From: DATJUF01 sp035524095
Lineage (GTDB): Bacteria; Desulfobacterota; Binatia; Binatales; Binataceae
Assembly: GCA_035524095.1 (NCBI GenBank)
Contig: DATKPK010000045.1
Coordinates: 1-24,468 of the forward strand
Reading direction: 5' to 3'
DNA length: 24,468 bases
Below, in pieces: positions 1 to 9,209 of this stretch. The position numbers and the translations under genes were made by a program. The notes beneath the pieces were generated by a model. That model worked only from the letters and a program-made list of their open reading frames with translations, was not told the origin of the DNA and ran no database searches. The stretch's first letter is position 1; every line of letters starts with the position of its first letter.

Positions 1-48
1 CAAGGCCCTCTGGAGAGATCAACAGACAGTGAGCCTCGTCAATTAGTC

Positions 49-77
49 TTGACTGTTCGTTCCAGACTGACTACGGT
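49..77 (+). promoter_or_regulatory. Possible sigma70-type promoter for the DUF1329 gene
   Basis: TTGACT at 49-54 is followed by a 17-nt spacer and TACGGT at 72-77. The -35 box matches consensus at five of six positions and the -10 box at only three, so this is a weak candidate. It lies about 50 nt upstream of the start codon at 129, with GAGG at 114-117 as the likely ribosome binding site. Confidence 0.3.
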
Positions 78-128
78 CCGCGCCAAAGACTATCCACGAC
101 TTCTGCTCAACTTGAGGTTCCTTACTTT

Positions 129-1553
129 ATGGAAGCAGCCAAGGCCCTGACGCGCCGCCTTACGATCTGGATTTTCGTCTCGGTGATCAGCCTCGCGCCT
201 CGCATCGCAAGCGCACAAACCATCGCCAAGCCGTCTTCGGGTTTATCAGATGGCGGTTCTTCCAGCACTGCTATCAACCAAGCCGCCTCTTCGGAAACTG
301 CCACAACCGCCACCGCAGCCATGACGGACGATGCCGCTACCAGGTCGGACTCCAATCTTATCGGCAAAACCATCACGATGCAGAATTGGCAGGACTATCG
401 CTCCTTCATGCCCGACGGCATGGTCTCTCTGTTCGAAGGCGGCTCCTTTTGGAAGATGCCGCCCGACATTCAGATACCGCTCGGTCCAACCATCATCCAT
501 CCTCTGCCAGCCAGCTATCTGGCCGCAACGGAAAAGTACTCCGCGCAGGTCAAAATCGTCGAGCTTCCCAATGGCGGCCTGACTCTGACCGGTTATAGCG
601 GCGGCATCCCGTTTCCGCAGCCCAGCGATCCTCACAAGGGTTGGAAGATTCTCGCCAACCTCTGGTATCGCTACACGCCACACCTCACTGTGAACACCAA
701 AGGCGTAGTCTGCTTCGTTGATAGCGGCCACCACGTTAGCTGCAAAGCCGGCATGAAGATTTACCGGCAGCTATCCTTCAATACCGATCCCGGCGCCGCA
801 AATGATCTCCCCGGTACCGAAGATAAGTTTTTCACGCAGTATGAAATGGTGGAGGAGCCTGAAGAGGAACGCTACACGGCGGTTCTGACTATTTCGCACG
901 CCGACTTGGCGCAACCAGAACAAGTCTACGTATTCATCCCCTCGCTCCGGCGTTATCAGCCGCTGTCGCCCGCCGCGCGATGTAGTCCCGATCTCGGTAC
1001 CGACGAGACTCCGGACGATCGCCGCTACGGCTTCGACTCGAATCTCACTCAACTTTCTGCCGAGTTTATCGGCGAAAAGAAAATCATCAGCTTGCTCGAC
1101 TACACGATGCCTACCGGCCGCTTTCCTCAAAATTACTCGATGCCCCTCGGATGGCCTGAACCCTCGTGGGGCAAATGGCAGCTGCGTGACGTTTATGAAG
1201 TCGCGGTAAGTAAACTGCCGTCACAAGGTTCTGGGTATTGTTTCGCTAAGCGCATACTCTACATCGATAAGGCGACCTATGCGCCGTTATGGGAAGACCT
1301 CTACGATTCTCAGATGCGCCCGAAGCGCTTCATTGCACTATTCCTCCACACGCTCGACATCCCGGGCATCGGTCCGCAAGACTCGTCCAATTCGATGGTC
1401 TATGGCATCTGGGATATCCAGACCGACCACGCCACGATTTTTGCCGAGCCCGGCGACGACCAGCCCTTTTATGTCAACCAACAGGTTCCAGAGCGTTTCA
1501 CCGACCTGGAACGCTATACGACGCCGGAAGGATTAAACCTCATCATGCGCTGA
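129..1553 (+). CDS. DUF1329 family exported protein
   Basis: This 474-residue protein starts with a basic segment, a hydrophobic stretch and an Ala-Ser-Ala/Gln site near residue 29, so a Sec signal peptide is likely. The mature part shows the DUF1329 pattern: an IGKTIT.QNWQDYRSFMP segment, a GG.PFPQPS..HKGWKILAN block, and further on a PSLRRYQPLSPAARC block. DUF1329 proteins are thought to have a lipoprotein-carrier (LolA/LolB-like) fold. They are often encoded beside DUF1302 outer-membrane proteins and RND exporters in hydrocarbon- or steroid-using bacteria, but no such partner lies in this window, and upstream sequence is cut off. The start is supported by GAGG 11 nt upstream. A low-complexity Ser/Ala/Thr region (about residues 38-75) links the signal peptide to the domain. 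The family is fairly secure; the function is unknown. Confidence 0.83.
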   Translation: MEAAKALTRRLTIWIFVSVISLAPRIASAQTIAKPSSGLSDGGSSSTAINQAASSETATTATAAMTDDAATRSDSNLIGKTITMQNWQDYRSFMPDGMVSLFEGGSFWKMPPDIQIPLGPTIIHPLPASYLAATEKYSAQVKIVELPNGGLTLTGYSGGIPFPQPSDPHKGWKILANLWYRYTPHLTVNTKGVVCFVDSGHHVSCKAGMKIYRQLSFNTDPGAANDLPGTEDKFFTQYEMVEEPEEERYTAVLTISHADLAQPEQVYVFIPSLRRYQPLSPAARCSPDLGTDETPDDRRYGFDSNLTQLSAEFIGEKKIISLLDYTMPTGRFPQNYSMPLGWPEPSWGKWQLRDVYEVAVSKLPSQGSGYCFAKRILYIDKATYAPLWEDLYDSQMRPKRFIALFLHTLDIPGIGPQDSSNSMVYGIWDIQTDHATIFAEPGDDQPFYVNQQVPERFTDLERYTTPEGLNLIMR

Positions 1554-1720
1554 CGCCGCTTCAGCCCAGCATGGAGCTTTGACGTGGTTGTTCGGTTGGA
1601 TGCGGTTCTGACTGTTTGCCCGGAAATTCGAGCGCCTGGGTAAGTCGAGGGAGTCGAGTGCGCTATCAATTTGCTGATCAGGCCTGTAAGACGGACACAA
1701 ATTTTCGTCCGCGCCGCCCG

Positions 1721-2596
1721 CTACTTTCCAGCCGCCCCTGCCGTTCGGGGGCGCAACATCGTGAGCAATTGCCCGAGCGTGAAGCGCATTTTCGCACGCG
1801 TCACGATCGCGTCGAGCATCCCATGCGCCATCAGGAATTCCGCTGTCTGAAAATTCTCCGGCAATTCCAGATTCGTCGTCTGCTCGATCACTCGCCGCCC
1901 GGCGAAACCGATCACCGCCCCAGGCTCGGCGAGGTTGAGGTCGCCGAGACTCGCGAACGAGGCCGCCACCCCTCCCGTCGTCGGATCGCATAGCACCGAT
2001 ATATACGGTACATGGGCCGTCCGCAGCCGGCTGATTGCCGCCGCGACCTTGGCCATCTGCATCAGCGACAGGATCCCTTCCTGCATCCGCGCCCCGCCCG
2101 ACGACGCGAACACGATCACGGGAATCTTTTTCTTATGCGCATGGTCCATCAGCCGCGCGATCTTCTCGCCGACTACCACCCCCATGCTGCCGCCCATGAA
2201 ATTGAAATCCATGATCGCGACCGCAGCCGGCCGCCCGACAATCTTGCCGACCCCCGTCACCACCGCGTCATTGCGCCCCGCCTTGCGCCGCGCCTGTTCC
2301 ATCCGCTCCGGGTATGGCTTGGAATCGACGAACCCGAGCGGGTCGCCGATCCTCAATTCGGCAAACATCTCGTGCCAGGTCCCGCGATCAATCGTAATCG
2401 CCAGCCGCTGCTCGACAGTCACCCGCAAATGATGGCCACAGCGCGGACAAACGTTCAGGTTGCGTTCGACTTCCTTACGGAAGGTTATTTCCTTGCAACC
2501 GGGACATTTGACCCAGATATCATCTGCTGGCGTCGCTGCAGGAACCTGGACCGCGCTTGGCGGCTGCCCCACCGGTATTGGTTCGCGCTCCGCCAT
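1721..2596 (-). CDS. accD: Acetyl-CoA carboxylase carboxyltransferase subunit beta
   Basis: AccD is the beta half of the carboxyltransferase that moves CO2 from biotin-BCCP to acetyl-CoA, giving malonyl-CoA for fatty-acid synthesis. It works as an alpha2beta2 complex with AccA, which is not in the window. The N-terminal zinc finger is complete (Cys31, Cys34, Cys50, Cys53). It is followed by the crotonase-like carboxyltransferase domain with the MDFNFMGGSMG and FASSGGARMQEG segments, and the 291-residue length is normal. The ATG lies 2 nt beyond the trpA stop, so accD is the last gene of the trp operon. A trpBA-accD neighbourhood is known in many Proteobacteria, often followed by folC, but here no folC follows. 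The gene is convergent with the DUF1329 gene, and I see no clear terminator in the 167 nt between them. Confidence 0.95.
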   Translation of the reverse strand: MAEREPIPVGQPPSAVQVPAATPADDIWVKCPGCKEITFRKEVERNLNVCPRCGHHLRVTVEQRLAITIDRGTWHEMFAELRIGDPLGFVDSKPYPERMEQARRKAGRNDAVVTGVGKIVGRPAAVAIMDFNFMGGSMGVVVGEKIARLMDHAHKKKIPVIVFASSGGARMQEGILSLMQMAKVAAAISRLRTAHVPYISVLCDPTTGGVAASFASLGDLNLAEPGAVIGFAGRRVIEQTTNLELPENFQTAEFLMAHGMLDAIVTRAKMRFTLGQLLTMLRPRTAGAAGK

Positions 2597-2598
2597 TG

Positions 2599-3468
2599 CT
2601 AAGCCGTCATCGACGCGTCAGTTGACCGCGCGCCGCGCGTTGCCTCTTTCAACGAGCCAACAAAATCCGCCACCGTAGCCACCATATGCTCGGACTTTTG
2701 ATTATTCTCGATTAGCTGCGAAATCGCGCTCCCAACTACCACCGCGTCGGCAAAGCTTGCAACTACGCGCGCCTGCGCCGGCGTCGAGATCCCGAACCCG
2801 ACACCGATCGGCAGCTTCGTTACCTTCCTCAATTTGCGTACGTTCTCTTCCAGGTCCGCGCCAAGCTGCGCGCGAGCGCCAGTGACGCCCGTCACCGACA
2901 CGTAATAGAGAAAGCCGGTCGCCGATCGCGCAATCACGCGGCTGCGCTCGAGCGGCGTCGTCGGCGCCAGCAAATATATTATATCGAGTCCCGACCTGCG
3001 CGCTGGCGCCGCCAAATCCTCGGCCTCTTCTGGCGGCAGATCGACCACTAGCAAGCCGTCGATTCCCGCGCTCGCAGCGTCCTTGCACAGCCTTTCAGGT
3101 CCGTAATGATGAATCGGGTTGTAGTAGCCAAACAGCACCAGCGGAATCTGCGTGTGCTTCCGCAATTCGGCGACCATCGCGAGGATCGCCGGCAATGTCG
3201 CCCCTGCCGCCAGTCCGCGCGCTGCCGCCCGCTGATTCGCCGGACCGTCTGCCATCGGATCGGAAAACGGTACGCCCAGCTCAATCAAATCCGCACCACG
3301 CGCCTCAAACTCAAACACCAGCCGCGCGGTGCGCTCCAGAGTAGGATCGCCTGCGACGATATAGGGGATCAACGCCGCCTCGCCGCGCGCTCTCAACTCG
3401 GCGAACTTCGCCGCAATCCGTCCAGCCGCAACCTGCCCGTTTGTAGAATTACTCTCCCGCTTGTTCAT
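2599..3468 (-). CDS. trpA: Tryptophan synthase alpha chain
   Basis: TrpA cleaves indole-3-glycerol phosphate to indole and glyceraldehyde-3-phosphate and channels the indole to TrpB. The 289-residue TIM-barrel protein carries the catalytic pair expected from the family: Glu63 in LIELGVPFSDP and Asp74 in the following MADGP, with the 11-residue spacing of E. coli Glu49/Asp60. The phosphate-binding GFGIS segment is also present. Its ATG overlaps the trpB stop by 4 nt (ATGA), indicating translational coupling of the two subunits. The N terminus carries about 15 extra polar residues before the barrel begins, so translation could start slightly further in, though no better start is evident. Confidence 0.97.
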   Translation of the reverse strand: MNKRESNSTNGQVAAGRIAAKFAELRARGEAALIPYIVAGDPTLERTARLVFEFEARGADLIELGVPFSDPMADGPANQRAAARGLAAGATLPAILAMVAELRKHTQIPLVLFGYYNPIHHYGPERLCKDAASAGIDGLLVVDLPPEEAEDLAAPARRSGLDIIYLLAPTTPLERSRVIARSATGFLYYVSVTGVTGARAQLGADLEENVRKLRKVTKLPIGVGFGISTPAQARVVASFADAVVVGSAISQLIENNQKSEHMVATVADFVGSLKEATRGARSTDASMTA

Positions 3469-4658
3469 AGCTCTACGTTGAACGCTCGCGCGACCGTTTG
3501 CATATCTTTATCGCCGCGCCCCGACAAATTCACGACGATCACTTGCTTACGCGATAGCGTCGGTGCCAGCTTGATCGCATAGGCTACCGCATGCGAGCTT
3601 TCGAGCGCCGGAATTATCCCCTCGCTCTCCGACAGCATCTTCAGCGCGTCGAGCGCCTCCGCATCAGTCACCGCCGCATACTCCGCCCGCCGCGTATCCT
3701 TCATCCACGCATGCTCCGGGCCGACCCCCGGATAATCCAGCCCCGCCGCTATCGAATGGGTCTCGCGAATCTGCCCCATCTCGTCCTGCAATAGATAAGT
3801 CCGATTCCCGTGCAATACGCCGGGTGTGCCCATACTCAGCGTCGCTGCATGCATCGGGCCACTGATTCCCAATCCAGCCGCCTCGACGCCAACGAACTTA
3901 ACCTTCGAGTCTCCGATAAATGGATAGAACAATCCAATCGCGTTGGAACCGCCGTTGACGCACGCGATCAGCACATCGGGCAAGCGCCCTTCTTTTTCGA
4001 GGATCTGCTTCCGCGCCTCTTTCCCGATAACGGATTGAAAGTCCCGCACGATCATCGGGTACGGATGCGGCCCCGCCGAGGTTCCTATCAAATAGTAGGT
4101 ATTTCGCACCGTCGCGATCCAGTCGCGCAGCGCCTCATTCATCGCGTCCTTCAGGCTTTTGCTGCCCGCATCGACCGCACTGACCTTCGCGCCCAGCAGT
4201 TTCATGCGAAACACGTTGAGCGATTGCCGTTCCACGTCAACGCTGCCCATGAAGATTTCGCACTCCCGCTTGAACAGCGCCGCCATCGTCGCCGTCGCCA
4301 CGCCATGCTGTCCCGCGCCGGTCTCTGCCGTGATCCGCTCCTTGCCCATCCGCACAGCCAACAGCGCCTGTCCCAGCGTGTTGTTCACCTTATGGGCCCC
4401 CGTATGACACAGGTCCTCGCGCTTGATGTAGACTTTTGCGCCTTTCAGGCGTTCGGTCAGATTCGCGCAAAAAAACAACGGCGTCGGCCGCCCAACATAT
4501 TCGCGCGAGTAGCGTTTCAGCTCGTAGCGAAACTTTGGATCGCGCCGCGCCTCTTTGTAGGCTGTTTCAAGCTCGAACAACGCCGGCATCAGCGTCTCGG
4601 CGACGTAACGCCCGCCGTATTCGCCGAATCGTCCGCGGCTATCAGGAAGACTTTGCAT
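3465..4658 (-). CDS. trpB: Tryptophan synthase beta chain
   Basis: TrpB is the PLP-dependent subunit that condenses indole with serine to give tryptophan. The 397-residue protein is of the standard TrpB1 type. It starts with the FGEYGGRYV block, has the PLP lysine Lys90 in HTGAHKVNN and the catalytic Glu112 in AETGAGQHG, and carries a GGSNAIG phosphate-binding loop. It overlaps the 3' end of trpF by 17 nt and trpA by 4 nt. Nothing in the protein looks unusual. A long open frame on the opposite strand (3810-4667) is a composition shadow of this gene. Confidence 0.97.
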   Translation of the reverse strand: MQSLPDSRGRFGEYGGRYVAETLMPALFELETAYKEARRDPKFRYELKRYSREYVGRPTPLFFCANLTERLKGAKVYIKREDLCHTGAHKVNNTLGQALLAVRMGKERITAETGAGQHGVATATMAALFKRECEIFMGSVDVERQSLNVFRMKLLGAKVSAVDAGSKSLKDAMNEALRDWIATVRNTYYLIGTSAGPHPYPMIVRDFQSVIGKEARKQILEKEGRLPDVLIACVNGGSNAIGLFYPFIGDSKVKFVGVEAAGLGISGPMHAATLSMGTPGVLHGNRTYLLQDEMGQIRETHSIAAGLDYPGVGPEHAWMKDTRRAEYAAVTDAEALDALKMLSESEGIIPALESSHAVAYAIKLAPTLSRKQVIVVNLSGRGDKDMQTVARAFNVEL

Positions 4659-5247
4659 TCGCGATAAAACTCCTCAGCTTCGCCGGATCCTTGACTCCTG
4701 GCGCCGCTTCGACGCCCCCAGCCACGTCGACTGCATATGGTTTAAGCGTCGCCGCTTCAGCAACATTCTCTGGCGTCAGCCCGCCCGCCAGGATTGTCCG
4801 CGATAAGTCAGCAGTGCCGAGCCAGTCCGCAGCGAGCCGCTTACCCGTACCGCCGTAAAGTCCCGGATGGAACGTATCGAGCAGGCGGAAATCCGCGCAC
4901 GTCGTATACGCCTCTTCCGGCGCGCCGGCCGTGACCCTCATCGCACGAATCACTTTGACCGGCCAACCTGTGACTGCGCTCTCGTCTTCGTCTCCATGAA
5001 ACTGAATCATATCGAGCGCCAATTCACGGAGGCATTCCTCTATATCTTTACGCATCGCATTTACGAACAGCCCAACCACAGCCGCATTGGCGCCGATCGC
5101 TTCACGAATCCTGCATGCGCGCTCCCGATCGATATAACGCGGACTCGGTGGATAAAAATTCAGCCCGATCAGGTCGGCCCCGTACGCGATCGCGAGCCTC
5201 GCATCTTCAGGCGTCGTGATGCCGCAGATTTTTACCCGCACGCTCAT
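4642..5247 (-). CDS. trpF: Phosphoribosylanthranilate isomerase
   Basis: TrpF carries out the Amadori rearrangement of phosphoribosylanthranilate to CdRP. The 201-residue TIM barrel has the catalytic Cys8 in VKICGIT, the catalytic Asp124 in LLDTFHPG and the phosphate-binding ILAGGLTPENV loop. It is a separate protein, not fused to TrpC as in enteric bacteria. Its ATG overlaps the trpC stop by 4 nt, and its 3' end overlaps trpB by 17 nt. Confidence 0.96.
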   Translation of the reverse strand: MSVRVKICGITTPEDARLAIAYGADLIGLNFYPPSPRYIDRERACRIREAIGANAAVVGLFVNAMRKDIEECLRELALDMIQFHGDEDESAVTGWPVKVIRAMRVTAGAPEEAYTTCADFRLLDTFHPGLYGGTGKRLAADWLGTADLSRTILAGGLTPENVAEAATLKPYAVDVAGGVEAAPGVKDPAKLRSFIANAKSS

Positions 5248-6050
5248 TCGGCCGCCCGCATCGCCGATTCGTCCAGCGCATGCACCAGCGATGCCAGCGC
5301 TTCACGCGGCTTGCCGCCACGCAGGAGACTCTCGCCAATCAAAAACGCCCGCGCACCTGAGGCATCGAGCCGCCGAATATCTTCCGGCTTGTCGATTCCG
5401 CTCTCCGACACTATCAACGCCGTTCCGCGATAGTCGCGCAGCAACTCCTCAGTCGTCGCGATATCAGTCTCGAATGTATGCAAGTCCCGATTATTGATTC
5501 CGATCAGTGTCGCGCCAATTTGTTCCGCGATCCCAAACTCATCGCGGTTATGTACTTCCACCAGCGCCGTCATCCCCAATTCGGCCGCGAGCGTCGCCAG
5601 CGACCGCATCTGCCCGGTTTCGAGCATCGCCGCGATCAGCAGAATCGCATCCGCGCCCGCCGCCCGCGCCTCATACACTTGATACGGATCGAACATGAAA
5701 TCCTTGCGCAACAACGGAATTGCAACGGCCTCGCGCACCGCCCGCAAATCATCGAGCGCTCCCTTGAAATGACGATCGGTCAACACCGAAATCGCCGCTG
5801 CCCCACTCTCCGCATAATCACGCGCGACCGCCCCCGGATTCAGCCCCGCCAAAATGTCGCCTTTGCTCGGTGACGCACGCTTCACCTCGGCGATTATCGC
5901 CGGCCGCTTCACCCGCAATGATTCAATAAATGACCGCGGCGCGGCTGCTTTCCTCGCCGCATCAATTATCTTTTCGAGCGGAACATGCTCTCGCGCCGCG
6001 GCTACTTCGACACGTTTCGCGGCAAATATCTGATCGAGAATCGACGCCAT
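5244..6050 (-). CDS. trpC: Indole-3-glycerol phosphate synthase
   Basis: TrpC closes the ring of CdRP with loss of CO2 to give indole-3-glycerol phosphate. The 268-residue barrel shows the family's blocks in order: IIAEVKRASPSKG (Glu55, Lys57), LLRKDFMFDPYQVYEA with the catalytic lysine, ALVEVHN, IGINNRDLHTF and VSESGI. It is monofunctional. It begins 34 nt after the trpD stop, the widest gap inside the structural part of the operon, and overlaps trpF by 4 nt. Confidence 0.97.
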   Translation of the reverse strand: MASILDQIFAAKRVEVAAAREHVPLEKIIDAARKAAAPRSFIESLRVKRPAIIAEVKRASPSKGDILAGLNPGAVARDYAESGAAAISVLTDRHFKGALDDLRAVREAVAIPLLRKDFMFDPYQVYEARAAGADAILLIAAMLETGQMRSLATLAAELGMTALVEVHNRDEFGIAEQIGATLIGINNRDLHTFETDIATTEELLRDYRGTALIVSESGIDKPEDIRRLDASGARAFLIGESLLRGGKPREALASLVHALDESAMRAAE

Positions 6051-6084
6051 CTTTAACTATCCGTCAGGCCAAACGCCCAGTCGC

Positions 6085-7128
6085 TCAACGGTAACGCTGC
6101 GGAGCTTCTATCGTCTGATTACTCGCTACGCGCATCTTTTCGATCGTCTCCAGCGCCCGTCCCGATTCCAGAATCCGCCGCGCCATTACGACGCCTTCCG
6201 CCATCGTCGCCGCCCGGCCGCCAGCATAAATCGCCGCGCCGCCGTTCAGCGCGATTACATCCTGCGCTGGCCCCGCATCGCCAGCAAGCGTATCTCGCAG
6301 CATCGCCGCTGCCTCTTTCACTTCGCCAGTCAGAAACGTCGTCGGCGCCGCCGCCTTGATCCCAAATTCTTCCGGCGTGATCTCATATTCGTGCGTCTCG
6401 CCGCCGCGCACCTCAACGATCCGTGTCGCCGCTCCCAGCGAAATTTCGTCGAGCCCATCATTCCCGTGCACTACCATCCCATGCTCGACGCCCAGCGCCG
6501 CCAGCGCCTCGGCCATCGGCCGCAACAATTTCGGATCCGCGACACCCAATAGCTGGCGCTTCGGCCGCGCAGGGTTCGCCAGCGGCGCCATCAGGTTGAA
6601 GACCGTCCGCACACCTAGCGCACGCCGCAGCACTGCCAGCCGCGCGAGCACCGGATGGTACGACGGTGCGAAGATAAAGCAGCAGTTCGCCGCGTCGAGA
6701 CAGCGCTGCAATCCCGCCGGATCCTGCTCCAGCTTGATCCCCAACTGCTCGAGCACATCCGCGGCGCCGACCCGTCCGCTGATCGCCCGATTCCCATGCT
6801 TCGCGACCGGCACGCCCGCCGTCGCCGCGACGATCGCCGCACCCGTCGAAATGTTGAACGTACCGGCGCCGTCACCACCGGTCCCCGCCGTATCCAGCAG
6901 GTTGCCATCATTGAGTTTCAGCGGACGCGCGCGCTTGCGCATCGCCCGCGCTCCACCTGCTAGCTCGGCCGCAGCTTCGCCCTTGCACTTCAACGCGATC
7001 AGAAAACCTGCGACCAGCACGTCGGGCACCATATCCGCAAGGATCTCAGTGACGACCTGCTCCGCCTCGGCTGCGTCCAACGACCGTCCGCGCAATACCT
7101 CGTTGAAGGCCTCGCGCAGATTGATCAC
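6085..7128 (-). CDS. trpD: Anthranilate phosphoribosyltransferase
   Basis: TrpD transfers the phosphoribosyl group from PRPP to anthranilate. The 347-residue protein has the PRPP-binding GTGGDG motif at residues 82-87, the TFNIST block and the VAKHGNR block (about residues 108-114). The usual SS.SGSADVLE stretch reads ISGRVGAADVLE, a mild deviation. The start is GTG, overlapping the trpG stop by 4 nt (GTGA), so translation is probably coupled. It is not fused to TrpG. Confidence 0.96.
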   Translation of the reverse strand: MINLREAFNEVLRGRSLDAAEAEQVVTEILADMVPDVLVAGFLIALKCKGEAAAELAGGARAMRKRARPLKLNDGNLLDTAGTGGDGAGTFNISTGAAIVAATAGVPVAKHGNRAISGRVGAADVLEQLGIKLEQDPAGLQRCLDAANCCFIFAPSYHPVLARLAVLRRALGVRTVFNLMAPLANPARPKRQLLGVADPKLLRPMAEALAALGVEHGMVVHGNDGLDEISLGAATRIVEVRGGETHEYEITPEEFGIKAAAPTTFLTGEVKEAAAMLRDTLAGDAGPAQDVIALNGGAAIYAGGRAATMAEGVVMARRILESGRALETIEKMRVASNQTIEAPQRYR

Positions 7129-7700
7129 GTGCCTGCACCGTTCAGAAAATTTTGCAGCAGCGCCTTTCCCTCTGGCGTCCCGATCGACTCCGGATGGAAC
7201 TGCACGCCCTCAATCGCATACTCGCGATGACGCAGGCCCATAACCTCGCCTTCAGCCGTGCGCGCACTCACTTCGAGGCAGGACGGGATCCGCATGTTCT
7301 CCACCAGCAGCGAATGATATCGCATCGCCTCCAGTGGATTACTCAGTCCGGCGAAGACACCTTTGCCATCATGCAGTACCGGCGAAGTCTTGCCATGCAT
7401 CAGCCGTGCAGCCCGTACGACTTTGCCACCGAATGCTTCCGCCATACACTGATGGCCCAGGCACACGCCCAGCATCGGCTTCTCACCCGCCATCTCGCGC
7501 AGAATAGCCAGTGAGATTCCGGCCTCCGACGGCGTGCATGGACCCGGTGAAATGACTATCGCATCGGCCTTCAACGAACGGGCGCCGGCTACGTCGATCG
7601 CGTCATTCCGCTTCACGATCGTCTCGGCGCCCAACTCACCGAGATACTGCACGAGGTTGTAGGTAAACGAATCGTAATTGTCGATCATTAGTATTTTCAC
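7125..7700 (-). CDS. trpG: Anthranilate synthase component II (glutamine amidotransferase)
   Basis: TrpG hydrolyses glutamine and feeds ammonia to TrpE for anthranilate synthesis. In many bacteria the same subunit also serves PabB in folate synthesis. The 191-residue class I amidotransferase has a full triad: Cys80 in GVCLGHQ, and His169 and Glu171 in VQFHPES. The N-terminal MIDNYDSFTYN block and the SPGP oxyanion-loop motif are present. The start is a GTG, 3 nt past the trpE stop, with GAGG 6 nt upstream inside the end of trpE. Confidence 0.96.
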   Translation of the reverse strand: MKILMIDNYDSFTYNLVQYLGELGAETIVKRNDAIDVAGARSLKADAIVISPGPCTPSEAGISLAILREMAGEKPMLGVCLGHQCMAEAFGGKVVRAARLMHGKTSPVLHDGKGVFAGLSNPLEAMRYHSLLVENMRIPSCLEVSARTAEGEVMGLRHREYAIEGVQFHPESIGTPEGKALLQNFLNGAGT

Positions 7701-7703
7701 GGT

Positions 7704-9209
7704 TCACCTCCGCGCAGCAGCCTCGAAATCACGCGCCGCCCCAAGCGCCCGAATCATTGCGCGCGCTTTGTTGCACGATTCGTCGAACTCCGCCGCCGGA
7801 TCCGAATCTGCCACGACTCCACCGCCCGCCTGGATATACACCCGATCGTTCTTTACCAGCAGTGTCCGCAGCGCGATCGCCGTATCGGTATTGCCGGTGT
7901 AGCTGAAATAGCCCACCGCGCCTGCGTAAACGCCGCGCCGCACGGATTCCAGCTCGTCGATAATCTCCATCGCACGGATTTTCGGCGCACCCGAAACCGT
8001 ACCTTGCGGAAACGTCGCGCGAAATGCGTCGAAAGCGTCGCAGTCGTCACGCAACTCCCCCACCACGTTCGACACGATATGCATCACGTGTGAAAAACGC
8101 TCGACGTTCATCAGCTCCGTGACTTTCACCGATCCGATTTTCGCCACCCGGCCAACGTCATTGCGCCCGAGATCTACCAGCATCACGTGCTCGGCGATCT
8201 CCTTCGGGTCCGCCAGCAACTCCCGTTCGAGCGCCACGTCTTCACTCTCGTTCGCGCCGCGCCGCCGCGTACCCGCCAGCGGCCGCAGCATGATTTGCTT
8301 GCCCTCGACCCGCACGTTGGTCTCTGGCGACGCGCCCACCAGCGTCATATCGCCGAGCCGCACGTAAAACATATATGGTGACGGATTGATGATGCGCAGG
8401 CTTCGGTAAAGGTTAAACGGATGGGCCGTCAGTGGCGCCTCAAACCGTTGCGACGGCACCACCTGGATAATGTCTCCGGCCGTGATGTACTCCTTCGCCG
8501 CGTCCACCATCCCCATGTAGCCTTCACGCGTTTGATTCGAGCTGATATGCGGCTCACCCGTGCCATTGAGCGGCAGCCCCAAACTCGGAGGCATCACGGC
8601 ACCCTTCATTCGCTCGATCGTCGCGTCGATCTTCACCTGTGCACTCGCGTAGGCCTCGCGCGACGATGCGAATTCCTCAATCGGCACATTCGCGATTATC
8701 TTAAGCGTTTGCCGCACGTTGTCGAAAACCACAACGACATCGGTCAGCATCACGCACAGGTCCGGTACGCCGAGGTCGTCCTGCACTGATTCCGGCACGC
8801 GCGGCTCGAAACAGCGCACGATATCGTAGGCCAAAAAACCCACCGCCCCGCCAAAAAAGCGCGGCAATTCCGCTAGTTCCGGCGCGCGGAAATGCTTCAC
8901 TTCGCTGCGCAATTCCTCGAACGCATTAGTCACTGTACGCGATTCCATTGCTCGCCCGGGCCGGATCAAATCCATCCGATGGCCTCGCGCCCGCAGCACC
9001 ATCGCCGGTTCTGTGCCGAGAAAAGTGTAGCGTCCCCACTTCTCACCGCCGCGCACGCTCTCTAATAGGAATGAGTAGTCGCCGCGCGCAATCTTCAGAA
9101 ATGCCGAAACCGGCGTTTCCATGTCGGCCGATATCTCCCGGCATACCGGCACTAGGTTGAACCCCTTGGCAGCCAATGCTTCGAATTCATGTTCGCTTGG
9201 CGTCAGCAT
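7704..9209 (-). CDS. trpE: Anthranilate synthase component I
   Basis: TrpE converts chorismate and ammonia to anthranilate, the first committed step to tryptophan. The 501-residue protein has the N-terminal LLES motif (about residues 48-51) followed by GRYTFLG. This region forms the tryptophan feedback site in characterised TrpE proteins, so end-product inhibition is likely. The C-terminal chorismate-binding domain is complete, with ASPETNVRV, PLAGTRRRG, LVDLGRNDVGRV, FPQGTVSGAPKIRAMEII and IQAGGGVVADS. GGGAGG-like sequence (GGGAGG at 9219-9224) lies 9 nt upstream of this ATG. The adjacent GTG at 9212 is 6 nt from the same site and is an equally possible start. It is the first structural gene after the attenuator. 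Confidence 0.96.
   Translation of the reverse strand: MLTPSEHEFEALAAKGFNLVPVCREISADMETPVSAFLKIARGDYSFLLESVRGGEKWGRYTFLGTEPAMVLRARGHRMDLIRPGRAMESRTVTNAFEELRSEVKHFRAPELAELPRFFGGAVGFLAYDIVRCFEPRVPESVQDDLGVPDLCVMLTDVVVVFDNVRQTLKIIANVPIEEFASSREAYASAQVKIDATIERMKGAVMPPSLGLPLNGTGEPHISSNQTREGYMGMVDAAKEYITAGDIIQVVPSQRFEAPLTAHPFNLYRSLRIINPSPYMFYVRLGDMTLVGASPETNVRVEGKQIMLRPLAGTRRRGANESEDVALERELLADPKEIAEHVMLVDLGRNDVGRVAKIGSVKVTELMNVERFSHVMHIVSNVVGELRDDCDAFDAFRATFPQGTVSGAPKIRAMEIIDELESVRRGVYAGAVGYFSYTGNTDTAIALRTLLVKNDRVYIQAGGGVVADSDPAAEFDESCNKARAMIRALGAARDFEAAARR

Noticed and set aside
1692..1711. CGGAC/GTCCG hairpin between the convergent accD and DUF1329 genes
   Set aside because: A 5-bp stem without a following T-tract; not a convincing terminator.
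3810..4667. 285-codon open frame on the plus strand
   Set aside because: It lies fully antisense to trpB, which has every catalytic motif; the antisense translation is Arg/His/Gln-rich with no domain pattern, a usual shadow in GC-rich genes.
6356..7243. 295-codon plus-strand frame opposite trpD
   Set aside because: It is a Ser/Ala/Arg-rich antisense shadow of trpD and trpG, with no motif and no ribosome binding site.
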